From Microlunatus phosphovorus NM-1 (GTDB lineage Bacteria; Actinomycetota; Actinomycetes; Propionibacteriales; Propionibacteriaceae), in assembly GCF_000270245.1 (NCBI RefSeq), contig NC_015635.1, forward strand, positions 2,976,001 through 3,040,000: a stretch of 64,000 nucleotides of DNA, read 5' to 3'. The notes under the pieces are model-generated. The model was not told where the DNA came from and ran no database searches. It saw nothing but the letters and a program-made list of their open reading frames with translations. The number at the start of each line of letters is the position of its first letter. Position 1 is the stretch's first letter. Shown piece after piece: positions 55,087 through 63,832 of this stretch. The position numbers were made by a program, and so were the translations under genes.

Positions 55087-57135
55087 TCAGAGCGCCAGCG
55101 CCGGGATGAGTGATCCCACGCCGACGAGCACCAGGTCGATGAGCTTGATACCGAGGAACGGGGCGATGATCCCGCCGAGTCCGTAGATCACCAGATTGCG
55201 ACGGAGCAGCGCCGACGCGCTCGCCGGTCGATAGCGCACACCACGCATGGCAAGCGGGATCAGTGCCACGATGATCAGCGCGTTGAAGATCACCGCCGAC
55301 AAGATCGCCGACTCCGGTGAGTGCAGCCGCATGATGTCGAGCGCCGCCAGACCGGGATAGGTGGCGACGAAGAGGGCGGGGAGGATGGCGAAGTACTTGG
55401 CGATGTCGTTGGCCACCGAGAAGGTCGTCAAGGCCCCGCGGGTGATCAACAGCTGTTTGCCGATCTGCACCACGTCGATCAGCTTGGTCGGATCGGAGTC
55501 GAGATCGACCATGTTGCCGGCCTCCTTGGCCGCCGAGGTCCCGGTGTTCATGGCCACTCCGACGTCGGCCGCCGCCAACGCCGGCGCATCGTTGGTGCCG
55601 TCCCCGGTCATCGCCACCATCCGGCCACCGGACTGCTCGGCTCTGATCAACCGCAGCTTGTCCTCCGGGGTCGCCTCCGCCAAGAAATCGTCCACCCCGG
55701 CCGCGGTGGCGATCGCCTCGGCTGTGGCCGGATTGTCGCCGGTGATCATCACGGTCTTGATCCCCATGGCCCGAAGCTGTCCGAACCGCTCCGCGATGCC
55801 CGGTTTGACCACATCCTCGAGCTGGATGACTCCCAGCAGCCGGCCGACTCCGCCGCGCCGTTCGGCGACCACCAACGGCGTACCGCCTGACCTAGCGATC
55901 GAGGTGATCGTCTCCGTCATGGGCCCGGCCCCATCGGACTCCGACCAGGCAGCCACCGCCGAGCCGGCGCCCTTGCGAAGCTGGTGGGAGTCGGCCAGGT
56001 CGACCCCGGACATCCGGGTCTGGGCGGTGAACTCGACGGCCACGCTGCCCGGGGGCTCGGTGTCGTCCGCGGCTCCCCGCTCATGCGCCAACGCGACGAT
56101 CGAGCGTCCCTCCGGAGTGAGATCGGCCAGACTGGCCAGCCGAGCAGCGTCCCGCAGTTCCGCCGCCGTGACACCGGGCGCGGGCAGGAACTCGGTCGCT
56201 CGCCGGTTGCCCAGAGTGATGGTGCCGGTCTTGTCCAACAGCAACGTGGCAATGTCACCGGCCGCCTCGACGGCACGGCCGGACAGGGCGATCACGTTCG
56301 CCCGCACCAGTCGATCCATGCCGGCGATGCCGATGGCGCTGAGCAGGGCGCCGATCGTGGTGGGGATCAGACACACCAGGAGCGCGATCAACACCACCAT
56401 CGACAGTCGCTCGCCCGCGTACGCCGCCATCGGGGCCAAGGTCGCGACGGCCAGCAGGAAGATGATCGTCAACGACGACAGCAGGATCGACAGCGCCACC
56501 TCGTTGGGGGTCTTGCGTCGCGACGAACCCTCGACCAGGGCGATCATCTTGTCCAGGAAGGACTCGCCCGGGGCAGCGGTGATCTTGACCGTGATCTGGT
56601 CGGACAACACCGTGGTTCCGCCGGTGACGGCTGATCGGTCGCCACCGGCCTCGCGGATGACCGGCGCCGACTCGCCGGTGATCGCAGACTCATCGACGCT
56701 GGCCACGCCTTCGATCACGTCACCGTCGCCTGGAATGATCTGGCCTGCCGCGACCACCACCCGGTCCCCAGGCAGCAGGTGGCTGCTGGGCACCACCACC
56801 GTGGTACCGGCGGAGGTCAGCAGCCGGGCCTCGGTCTCGGTACGCGCCTTCCGCAGGGTGTCCGCCTGCGCCTTGCCTCGGCCCTCGGCCACCGACTCGG
56901 CCAGGTTGCCGAACAGCACCGTCAGCCACAACCAGCAGGCCACCGCGACGCTCAACGAACCTGGCTGTACGACCGTGGCGATCGTGCAGGCGACGGCACC
57001 GACCCAGACCACGAACATCACCGGGTTGTGCCACAGATGACGAGGATCCAGCTTTCGCAGCGCGCCCGGCAGTGCGGCACGCACCTGCGGCACGGTGAGT
57101 GCGGACGGCTGTGCCCGGCCGACGGCAGCCGTCAT
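55087..57135 (-). CDS. kdpB: Potassium-transporting P-type ATPase subunit KdpB
   Basis: The 682-residue catalytic subunit. Actuator motif [14 protein letters not shown], phosphorylation motif DKTGT (Asp301), nucleotide-binding HQLRKGAG, hinge [21 protein letters not shown]. Seven transmembrane helices in the usual P-type order. Its start overlaps the kdpA stop as ATGA, and 19 bp separate it from kdpC. Confidence 0.96.
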   Translation of the reverse strand: MTAAVGRAQPSALTVPQVRAALPGALRKLDPRHLWHNPVMFVVWVGAVACTIATVVQPGSLSVAVACWLWLTVLFGNLAESVAEGRGKAQADTLRKARTETEARLLTSAGTTVVVPSSHLLPGDRVVVAAGQIIPGDGDVIEGVASVDESAITGESAPVIREAGGDRSAVTGGTTVLSDQITVKITAAPGESFLDKMIALVEGSSRRKTPNEVALSILLSSLTIIFLLAVATLAPMAAYAGERLSMVVLIALLVCLIPTTIGALLSAIGIAGMDRLVRANVIALSGRAVEAAGDIATLLLDKTGTITLGNRRATEFLPAPGVTAAELRDAARLASLADLTPEGRSIVALAHERGAADDTEPPGSVAVEFTAQTRMSGVDLADSHQLRKGAGSAVAAWSESDGAGPMTETITSIARSGGTPLVVAERRGGVGRLLGVIQLEDVVKPGIAERFGQLRAMGIKTVMITGDNPATAEAIATAAGVDDFLAEATPEDKLRLIRAEQSGGRMVAMTGDGTNDAPALAAADVGVAMNTGTSAAKEAGNMVDLDSDPTKLIDVVQIGKQLLITRGALTTFSVANDIAKYFAILPALFVATYPGLAALDIMRLHSPESAILSAVIFNALIIVALIPLAMRGVRYRPASASALLRRNLVIYGLGGIIAPFLGIKLIDLVLVGVGSLIPALAL

Positions 57136-58793
57136 GACAACGCCTCCGCAATGGGTCCCAGCGCGAGCGCCGGGAAGAAGGTCAGACCGGAGACGAGCAC
57201 GATCACTCCCACGAGCAGCGAGACGAACAGGGGTGTGTGGGTCGGCAGCGTGCCCTCGGATCTGGCCACCGACGGTGGGCCGGCGAGCCGACCGGCGAGA
57301 GCGATGACGGCGATCATCGGTACGAAACGGCCCAGCGCCATCACCGCGGCGAGGGTGAGCTGGAAGAAGGTCGACGTCACCGTGAGTCCGGCGAAGGCGC
57401 TGCCGTTGTTGTTGGCCGCCGAGGCGTAGGCGTAGAACACCTCGGAGAAGCCGTGCGGGCCGGAGTTGGCCATCGCGCCCAGGGTGCTCGGCACGGCCAT
57501 CGCGATGCCGAGCCCGAGCAGCACCAGGGCGGGCGAGCTGAGCACGTACCCGGCGACCCAGGTCATCTCCCGCGCGCCGATCTTCTTGCCCAGCAACTCA
57601 GGAGTCCGACCCACCATCAGTCCTGCGATGAAGACCGCCACGATGGCCGCGATCAGGATGCCGTACAGGCCGGAGCCCACACCCCCTGGAGACACCTCGC
57701 CGAGCACCATGTTCAGCAAGACGATGCCGCCGCCGGCCGCGGTCATCGAGTCGTGCATGGCGTTCACCGCACCTGTCGAGGTTCCAGTGGTGGCGGTCGC
57801 GAACAAGGCGCTCGACCAGATTCCGAACTGGGTCTCCTTGCCTTCCATCGCCGCTCCGGCCGCCGCGGGCACCGAACCCGATCCGGTCAGCTCCGCCCAG
57901 GTCGCGAGCGCCAGCGCGGATCCCCAGAGCACCGCCATCGCCGCCAGCAACGCGGTCCCTTGTCGCCGGTCGCCGAGCATCGTCCCGGCCGTCCTGGTCA
58001 ACGACACCGGAATGACCATCAGCGCGGCGATCTCGATCAGGTTCGACACCGGCGTCGGGTTCTCGTACGGGTGAGCGGAGTTGGCGTTGAAGAAGCCTCC
58101 CCCGTTGGTGCCGAGCAGCTTGATCGATTCCTGGCTCGCCACCGGACCACCCGGCAGCGCCTGCCTACCACCGGCGATCGTGCTGATCACCCGATCCGGA
58201 TCCAGGTTCTGGATCACCCCGCAGACCAGCAGCAAGATCGCCACGACAACGCTCAGCGGCAGCAGCAGTCGCAGCACGATCCTGGTCAGATCCACCCAGA
58301 AGTTGCCGAGTGCGGTGGTCTGCCGAGCGGCGAGACCACGCAGCAGCGCCGCAGCCACCGCGATGCCGACCGCCGCCGAGACGAAGTTCTGCACCGTCAG
58401 CCCGGCTGCCTGCGCGGTATAGCCGAGCGTCGACTCACCGGCATAGGACTGCCAGTTCGTGTTGGTCACGAAACTGACTGCCGTGTTGATCGCCATCGGC
58501 AGCGACATCCCCGCCATTCCGCGGCTGAACGGCAGCAGCGGCTGCCAGCTCAAGATCGCGACCAGCAGCAGGATCGACACGAGCGAGAACGCCAGCACGG
58601 CTGTCGCGTAGCTCCGGGCGTTCTGCTCGCCGTCCGGGTTCACTCCGAAGAGGCGATAGAGCCCGCGCTCGAGCCGGGTATGCCGAGTCGGGGTCAAGAC
58701 CGCGGCCAGATAGTCACCCAACGGCACGTACGCCAGGGCGAGCAGCACGATCAGGGCGGCGATGGTCAACAGCCCCGAAGCGGTGTCGCTCAT
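57132..58793 (-). CDS. kdpA: Potassium-transporting ATPase channel subunit KdpA
   Basis: A 553-residue, ten-helix subunit with four pore loops forming the K+ filter: [56 protein letters not shown] and [15 protein letters not shown]. The start at 58793 overlaps the stop of the DUF4118 gene as ATGA. The longer open frame upstream is Arg/Gly-rich noise. No kdpF is found upstream. Confidence 0.96.
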   Translation of the reverse strand: MSDTASGLLTIAALIVLLALAYVPLGDYLAAVLTPTRHTRLERGLYRLFGVNPDGEQNARSYATAVLAFSLVSILLLVAILSWQPLLPFSRGMAGMSLPMAINTAVSFVTNTNWQSYAGESTLGYTAQAAGLTVQNFVSAAVGIAVAAALLRGLAARQTTALGNFWVDLTRIVLRLLLPLSVVVAILLLVCGVIQNLDPDRVISTIAGGRQALPGGPVASQESIKLLGTNGGGFFNANSAHPYENPTPVSNLIEIAALMVIPVSLTRTAGTMLGDRRQGTALLAAMAVLWGSALALATWAELTGSGSVPAAAGAAMEGKETQFGIWSSALFATATTGTSTGAVNAMHDSMTAAGGGIVLLNMVLGEVSPGGVGSGLYGILIAAIVAVFIAGLMVGRTPELLGKKIGAREMTWVAGYVLSSPALVLLGLGIAMAVPSTLGAMANSGPHGFSEVFYAYASAANNNGSAFAGLTVTSTFFQLTLAAVMALGRFVPMIAVIALAGRLAGPPSVARSEGTLPTHTPLFVSLLVGVIVLVSGLTFFPALALGPIAEALS

Positions 58794-59542
58794 CGCCCCA
58801 TCGCCTCCTGACGCACGACAGCCCCGACATGATCGGCCAGCACCGCGGCCACTTGGCGTTGCTGATGAGTCGGACGTGCCACATGCGTCGCAGCGACCAG
58901 CCGGAATCCCCCGGTCTGTCCCTGCCCGCCGCCGGCCGGGAGCCAGATCTCGGTGTCGGTCGGCAACCCGGACCGGTCGACATCGACCGGCTGGCCACGA
59001 CGCGTCAGCGATCCGTCCGGCTGCAGCACTGGAGCATCGACGTCCGCATGTGGCGCGTAGTCGGCCTGGTCCAGGTCGAGCAGGTCGACCAACTGCTTCT
59101 CGACGTGCTCGATCACGGTGCGGGACGGCGCCGCCCCGACCAACGAGCCGGTCGTCTGCACGATTCCGTCGAGATAGCCGTGCTGCTCGCTGGCGCGGGC
59201 CTGCTGGCGACGTCCCCACAAGGCCAGCTCCGTCACCGCCGCACCGATCACCAGCAGCAGCACGGTGGTCTGGACATCGGCCGCACTGTGGATGGCGAAC
59301 GTCCCGTACGGCTGGGTCAAGAAGACGTCGAAGCCGGCCGCGCTCACCACCGCCGCCGACAGACCCGCAGCCCGCGAACCCAGCGATGCGACCGCGACCA
59401 CGATCAGCACCAACACCAGCGCGGCGTTGGTGTTGGCCAGCTCCGCGCGTAGCGACGACAACAGCAGGCACACCGCCAGCGGCACCAGGATCCCGATGGC
59501 GATCAGTGCCGTCGTGGTCAGGGCTCGTTCCTTGGTCCTCAC
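58790..59542 (-). CDS. DUF4118/GAF-like membrane sensor protein, first gene of the kdp operon
   Basis: About 250 residues. Three or four N-terminal helices (LIAIGILVPLAVCLLLSSL, AALVLVLIVVAVASLGSRAAGLSAAVVSA, QTTVLLLVIGAAVTELALW) match the KdpD membrane domain (DUF4118), including AGFDVFLTQPYGTFAI. A soluble GAF-like part follows. No kinase motifs are present. GTG 59542 or an upstream Met at 59578 may start it. It overlaps kdpA by 4 bp, so it is co-translated and may add sensing or take a kdpF-like stabilising position. Role inferred from context. Confidence 0.8.
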   Translation of the reverse strand: MRTKERALTTTALIAIGILVPLAVCLLLSSLRAELANTNAALVLVLIVVAVASLGSRAAGLSAAVVSAAGFDVFLTQPYGTFAIHSAADVQTTVLLLVIGAAVTELALWGRRQQARASEQHGYLDGIVQTTGSLVGAAPSRTVIEHVEKQLVDLLDLDQADYAPHADVDAPVLQPDGSLTRRGQPVDVDRSGLPTDTEIWLPAGGGQGQTGGFRLVAATHVARPTHQQRQVAAVLADHVGAVVRQEAMGR

Positions 59543-59583
59543 ACCACCCAGGCAACCGCCGCGCCGGCTGGCGAGCACCGATC

Positions 59584-59620
59584 TTGACGCGATCTTTACG
59601 GGTCTTGACGCAACTTTGAC
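59584..59620 (-). promoter_or_regulatory. Four tandem hexamers upstream of the kdp operon, putative KdpE site
   Basis: Read on the plus strand, TTGACG (59584), TTTACG (59595), TTGACG (59605) and TTTGAC (59615) start at 11, 10 and 10 bp intervals. This near-helical spacing is typical of OmpR/PhoB-family binding sites. The array ends 42 bp before GTG 59542 and overlaps the last codons of the upstream MerR gene. Confidence 0.6.
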
Positions 59621-60402
59621 TGGTCCGCGGCCATCGCGTGCCCCGCTTGATCGGACGGCGGCGTCGAGGATGCGAATCGCCTCGTGATGAGCTGGTCGAG
59701 GCGTTGCCAGGCGGGGCTGTCGATGCCCAGGTGTCCGATGAGGATGTCGATCGTCTCCGGCGGCACCTTGTCGAAGTCGGGGAGGTCGGAGACGAGCGTC
59801 ATGCGCCGTGCCAGCTGTGCCGCCGCGTCGGCGAGCTGATCGAGTCGAGGATCATCGGGCTCCCAGTCGATGGCTTCGTCGTAGCCGCGGAGCACCGCGA
59901 CATACTCGGCATCGTCCAGCAGGGCCGTGCGTGCGGGAAGGAGGATGGCTCGAGTGATGTCCGGGACGACAGCGTAACCAAGGATCCAGCCGTCGCGGAT
60001 CGTGTCCTCGTGGCGTTCGGACAGACCGATGGCGCGGAGCCGATTCATGTACTCGACCGCCTCGGGCGGAAGGCAGAGCCGATCGGGCTGGTCGAGGTGG
60101 CGTAGCCGGGTCCGGCGTTGTCGGAGTTGGCGGATGTGATCGCGCAGTTCGGTGTCGATCCGGTCGATCTGTTCGGCAACGGTCCCGGCATCGGCGGTCA
60201 GTACGTCATTGATACGGGCCAACGGCACCCCGGCCTGGGCAAGCGTGACGATGCGGGTCAGGTCGATGATCGCCTGCGCGTCGTAGCGCCGGTATCCGGA
60301 GGCGTCTCGTACTGGTTCGGGCAGCAATCCCTTGGCATGGTAGACGCGAACGGCCTTGGTCGATACGCCGACGTAGTTGGCGAGCTGCCCGATCGTCAAC
60401 AT
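59596..60402 (-). CDS. MerR-family transcriptional regulator
   Basis: A 268-residue regulator. The N-terminal winged helix is LTIGQLANYVGVSTKAVRVYHAKGLLPEP with the wing DASGYRRYDAQAI, followed by the dimer helix. The C-terminal domain of about 140 residues (NRLRAIGLSERHEDTIRDGWIL, LPDFDKVPPETIDILIGHLG) is all-helical and resembles an effector-binding domain of unknown ligand. The start at 60402 faces a palindromic operator. It lies 18-54 bp upstream of the DUF4118-kdp genes on the same strand, depending on that gene's start. Confidence 0.9.
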   Translation of the reverse strand: MLTIGQLANYVGVSTKAVRVYHAKGLLPEPVRDASGYRRYDAQAIIDLTRIVTLAQAGVPLARINDVLTADAGTVAEQIDRIDTELRDHIRQLRQRRTRLRHLDQPDRLCLPPEAVEYMNRLRAIGLSERHEDTIRDGWILGYAVVPDITRAILLPARTALLDDAEYVAVLRGYDEAIDWEPDDPRLDQLADAAAQLARRMTLVSDLPDFDKVPPETIDILIGHLGIDSPAWQRLDQLITRRFASSTPPSDQAGHAMAADQSKLRQDP

Positions 60403-60417
60403 CCCTCATTGTCGCAC

Positions 60418-60448
60418 TTGACCTTGCCCCTGGGGCAAGGTCGCACGC
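60418..60448. promoter_or_regulatory. MerR-type divergent promoter/operator
   Basis: A near-perfect palindrome spans 60421-60441: arms ACCTTGCCCC and GGGGCAAGGT around a central T. On the plus strand TTGACC (60418-60423) begins a promoter whose -10 would fall 19-20 bp later, with the palindrome centred in the spacer as in MerR promoters. On the minus strand TTGCCC and GACAAT are also 19 bp apart, with GACAAT 5 nt before the regulator's ATG. Confidence 0.65.
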
Positions 60449-60455
60449 TGACTTC

Positions 60456-60734
60456 ATGACCGATCACGACTTCGATGAAGCCACCCTTCGCGCGCTCTCC
60501 GACGAGGGCAACGAGACAGCGCTGGACCGGCTCGCGGACCTCGCCGATGCCCGCAGTGACGTAGCCGCACTGTCCGAGCTGCTCGACGAAGGCAGCGAGT
60601 ACGCCGGACGTCTGCTGACCCGCCGCGCCGTGGCGAACCGCGACCTGCGTGAGCTGCAACGGCTCTCCGACGCCGGCAGTCCGGACGCCGGAACGGAACT
60701 GGAGCGACTCCTCGGTGGAGGACGCCAGTCGTGA
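60456..60734 (+). CDS. Small repeat protein, probable MerR target
   Basis: A 92-residue acidic protein built of imperfect repeats of the type LxxLxDEGNExAxDRLxxLAD (LRALSDEGNETALDRLADLAD, LSELLDEGSEYAGRLL, LQRLSDAGSPDAGTELERLL). This helical-repeat pattern is seen in small actinobacterial proteins of unknown function. It is divergent from the MerR gene across a shared palindromic operator, 53 bp apart, and its transcript may be leaderless. Confidence 0.75.
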   Translation: MTDHDFDEATLRALSDEGNETALDRLADLADARSDVAALSELLDEGSEYAGRLLTRRAVANRDLRELQRLSDAGSPDAGTELERLLGGGRQS

Positions 60735-60780
60735 CGGTGCCCGCGAGAAGCTCTACTCGGTCACAGGGTCGCGGTCTCGA

Positions 60781-61509
60781 TCAGCGACCGGTGAGGAAAG
60801 AGATCGCCTCGGTGAGACCGAGTGTGGTCAGCGCCGGGTCATGCCGCGGTCCGATATCGCGCATGAACGCGTGCTCGCCACCTGCATAGATGTGCAGTTC
60901 GAGGTGCTCCAGTCCGGCGGCGTACAGCCCGCTGATCGTGTCGAGACGGGCCTGGGCGGGCACGTGAGGGTCGTTGCTGCCGAAGATGATCAGCATCCGC
61001 CCACGGATCGCCCCGGCCGCAGCCAGCGAGCCGGGGTCATCGGCGCCGAGCGATCCGTTGTGCAGGCCGGTCGGATAGCAGCAGACGGTCGCCGCCACCC
61101 GATCATCGAACGCCGCCCGGAACGCCAGATGTCCGCCAAGGCAGAACCCGACGACATCGATCTCGTCGATGTCCGGGCGGGCGTCCAGATAGTCCAGCAT
61201 CGCACGACAGTCAGCATCGAACTGCGCCGTGGTGGTGTGCGCAGCCGCGTCCAGTCCAGCCTTCTTGCCGGCATCGTCGAACTCGAGTGCGACCCCGGCG
61301 AGTTCGCGGGGATAGATCTCGGGCAAACACACCAAGAACCCGGCCGCAGCGAGCTGGCGGGCTGTCCGCAGACTTGATTCGGTCAACTGGAAGATGTCGG
61401 TGTAGTAGAGCAAGGCTTGTCGGCGTCGGGGACCGACCGGCTCGATGACAATGGCCTGGATGTCTCCGTCCGGTCCAGGTACGGCGATGCGCTGTTCGAC
61501 AGTCTTCAC
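60781..61509 (-). CDS. Dienelactone hydrolase family protein
   Basis: A 242-residue alpha/beta hydrolase. The nucleophile elbow VVGFCLGGHLAFRAA has Cys, as in true dienelactone hydrolases. The acid is in IIFGSNDPHVPAQ and the His in YAGGEHAFMRD. FLVCLPEIYPRELAG is typical. It may open lactones or related esters in aromatic or other catabolism; no pathway partner adjoins it. Confidence 0.9.
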   Translation of the reverse strand: MKTVEQRIAVPGPDGDIQAIVIEPVGPRRRQALLYYTDIFQLTESSLRTARQLAAAGFLVCLPEIYPRELAGVALEFDDAGKKAGLDAAAHTTTAQFDADCRAMLDYLDARPDIDEIDVVGFCLGGHLAFRAAFDDRVAATVCCYPTGLHNGSLGADDPGSLAAAGAIRGRMLIIFGSNDPHVPAQARLDTISGLYAAGLEHLELHIYAGGEHAFMRDIGPRHDPALTTLGLTEAISFLTGR

Positions 61510-61536
61510 GGTCGCAACACTAACGACCAGGGCCCG

Positions 61537-62538
61537 CTAAGCGATTCCCGCTCGCCGGGCGGCATCGAGCAGTACGCCGGCGGCGACCTCGAGGCCCTCG
61601 ATCCGGCCCAGCGAGACGTCCTCGTGCTCGATGTTCACCCACATGTCCCGGTCGACGGCATACAGCGCCGACAGCCAGGTCGACCAGTAGACGGCGTCGT
61701 GACCGCGGCCCAGGGCCACGAAGTCCCAGGCGGCCTCCTTCGGCCACTCGTTGGCCCACTCGTCGCCACCCAGGTTGGTACGCGGCTCGTCCGGCGACAG
61801 CCGGCGGAACCGGTTGTCCAGCACGCCGTAGACGGCGGCCGCGGGGTTGATCTTGACGTCCTTGGCGGCGGCGTGGAAGACCAGCGGACCGAGGTCCTGC
61901 ACCACCGCGACCGGGTCCATCCACTGCCAGAACAGATGTGAGGCATCCAGCTCGACGCCGATATGGGTGGCGCCGGTGCGCTCCACCAGCTCACGGATCC
62001 CGGCGGGGTTGAACACGATGTTCTGCGGATGCAGTTCCAACGCGACCTTGACGCCGTGATCGGCCGCAAGCCGGTCGGTCTCCCGCCAGAACTCTTCGGC
62101 CACCGTCCACTGATAGTCCAGCACGTCCAGCGCAGCGGAGTTCCAAGCATTGACGATCCAGTTCGGCCGGGTCGCGCCCGGCTCACCGCCTGGCAGCCCG
62201 GACATGGTGACCACGCGGGTCTGTCCTAGCCGGGCCGCCAGCCGGATCGAGCGGCGTACGTCCTCGGCGTGCTTCTCCCCCACCGTCGGGTTGGGATGCA
62301 GCGGGTTGCCGTTGCAGTTCAGCCCGGCGATCTCCACCCCGGTGCCCTCGAACAGCCCCAGGAACTCGTCCCGCGCGTCGTCGGAGAACAGGATGTCGTC
62401 AAAGGTCGGGATGTGCGTGGCCGGCAGGAAGCCACCGGAGTTCAGCTCGATCCCGGTCAGTCCCAGGCCGCCGATGATCTTCAGCGCCTCGGGCAGCGTA
62501 CGGTCGTGCAGGATTGCGTTGTAGACGCCGAACTTCAT
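61537..62538 (-). CDS. Sugar phosphate isomerase/epimerase family protein
   Basis: A 333-residue xylose-isomerase-like TIM barrel: LKIIGGLGLTGIELNSGGFLP, IAGLNCNGNPLHPN, RVVTMSGLPG, KVALELHPQNIVFNP and HIGVELDASHLFWQWMDP with metal ligands Glu, Asp and His. The start overlaps the oxidoreductase stop as ATGA. This pair is common in actinobacterial loci for catabolism of inositol-like or modified sugars; the substrate is unknown. Confidence 0.9.
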   Translation of the reverse strand: MKFGVYNAILHDRTLPEALKIIGGLGLTGIELNSGGFLPATHIPTFDDILFSDDARDEFLGLFEGTGVEIAGLNCNGNPLHPNPTVGEKHAEDVRRSIRLAARLGQTRVVTMSGLPGGEPGATRPNWIVNAWNSAALDVLDYQWTVAEEFWRETDRLAADHGVKVALELHPQNIVFNPAGIRELVERTGATHIGVELDASHLFWQWMDPVAVVQDLGPLVFHAAAKDVKINPAAAVYGVLDNRFRRLSPDEPRTNLGGDEWANEWPKEAAWDFVALGRGHDAVYWSTWLSALYAVDRDMWVNIEHEDVSLGRIEGLEVAAGVLLDAARRAGIA

Positions 62539-63740
62539 CGAGAGATCTCCTCAGCTTGAGTGGAAACGGTGACCGCGGCACCGGCACGACCGGCAGACTC
62601 GGCGACGGCAGCGAGGACTTCCATGTTGTGCACACCTTCGGCGAACGAGGCGCAGCGCGGCAGGGACTGCTCCTCGGGCAGCCCTGCCACTTCCTCCAGG
62701 AACGCCCGCGCCTGATACGCGAACCCGTCGTTCTGGCCGAGACCGACCCCTGGAGCGTCCATCGGCAACCCACCCGCGACGTAGGGGTGATCCGGGCCGA
62801 TGAGCACGGTCCGATAGCCGTTGGTCCCGGCTGCGCTGCCCTCGTCGAGCATCAGCTGGAACTCGGCCGGGCGCTCCTGCGCCCACGAGGCCGCGCCTCG
62901 ATCGCCGAAGACCTCGAGCACCAGACCGTTCGGATGTCCGGCTGCCACTCGAGATGCCTGGACCACTCCGGCGGCGCCGTTAGCGAAGGAGGCACTGAAC
63001 GCGGCATAGTCGTCGTTCTCCACCGGCTCGTACGTGTCGCTCACCGCGACCTTGCCGTGACCGACCACTGCCTCCAAGGGGACGGGACGCTCGGTGATCG
63101 TGGTGGCAAACCGGCCCCCGCTGACCTCGACGATGTCGTCGGCCAAGAACTCGGCCAGGTACGCAGCATGGCTCCCGATGTCGGCCAGCGCCCCAGACCC
63201 TGGCTGACCTCTGAACCGCCAGCTGATCGGCCCCTGCGGGTCACAGGCGTAGTCGCACCAATAGCGGACGTCGACGTGCAAGACCTTGCCGAGCGTGCCG
63301 TTCCGGATCAGCTCACGCAATGCGGCCACACCCGGCGCCCGACGGTAGGTGAAGCCGATCCGCGCCACCGTGCTGGCCGCGTCCGCGGCGCCCACCATCG
63401 CCCGTGCGTCCTCCAGCGTGTCGCTCAGCGGCTTCTCGCAGAGCACATGCTTGCCGGCGGCCAGCAGCCCCTCGACCATCTCGCGGTGCAGTCGGTTGGC
63501 AACGACCACGCTGACCACGTCGACAGCAGGGTTCTCGGCGACCGCCTGCCAGCTGGTGACTGCTCGCTCATAGCCGAACCGACGCGCCGCAAGGTCGCCC
63601 AGTTCGGCATTGGCATCGGCAATGGAGACGTACCGCAGCGGCGGCAGCGTCGAGGCATAAAGCGTGGGGGCGATCCGATAGGCGGCGGCATGAGCCCGAC
63701 CCGCCATACCAGCGCCAATGACTGCGACACCCAGAGTCAT
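62535..63740 (-). CDS. Gfo/Idh/MocA-family NAD(P)-dependent oxidoreductase
   Basis: About 401 residues. N-terminal Rossmann fold (VAVIGAGMAGRAHAAAY), catalytic EKP motif (LCEKPLSDTLEDARAM), and a C-terminal alpha/beta domain (GSGALADIGSHAAYLAEFL with the conserved Asp and His). It likely oxidises or reduces a sugar or cyclitol whose product goes to the isomerase encoded next. ATG 63740 is favoured over 63755, with AGAGG upstream. Confidence 0.92.
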   Translation of the reverse strand: MTLGVAVIGAGMAGRAHAAAYRIAPTLYASTLPPLRYVSIADANAELGDLAARRFGYERAVTSWQAVAENPAVDVVSVVVANRLHREMVEGLLAAGKHVLCEKPLSDTLEDARAMVGAADAASTVARIGFTYRRAPGVAALRELIRNGTLGKVLHVDVRYWCDYACDPQGPISWRFRGQPGSGALADIGSHAAYLAEFLADDIVEVSGGRFATTITERPVPLEAVVGHGKVAVSDTYEPVENDDYAAFSASFANGAAGVVQASRVAAGHPNGLVLEVFGDRGAASWAQERPAEFQLMLDEGSAAGTNGYRTVLIGPDHPYVAGGLPMDAPGVGLGQNDGFAYQARAFLEEVAGLPEEQSLPRCASFAEGVHNMEVLAAVAESAGRAGAAVTVSTQAEEISR

Positions 63741-63779
63741 CGGGCAACCTCTCACTTCAAAGCGATGTGATGGAACTCA

Positions 63780-63793
63780 CTAGAGCGTTCTAG
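63780..63793 (-). promoter_or_regulatory. LacI-type operator
   Basis: CTAGAGCGTTCTAG has perfect 5-bp arms (CTAGA/TCTAG) around a central GCGT, the short palindrome with a CG step that LacI/GalR proteins prefer. It lies 39 bp upstream of the oxidoreductase start and downstream of the LacI-type gene, its probable reader. Confidence 0.6.
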
Positions 63794-63832
63794 GAAGGCG
63801 TCTTAAACGATAGGGATCAAGCGACGTCCATG

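Noticed and set aside
57237-58811. 524-codon plus-strand frame opposite kdpA
   Set aside because: Arg/His/Gln-rich antisense noise over a fully conserved kdpA.
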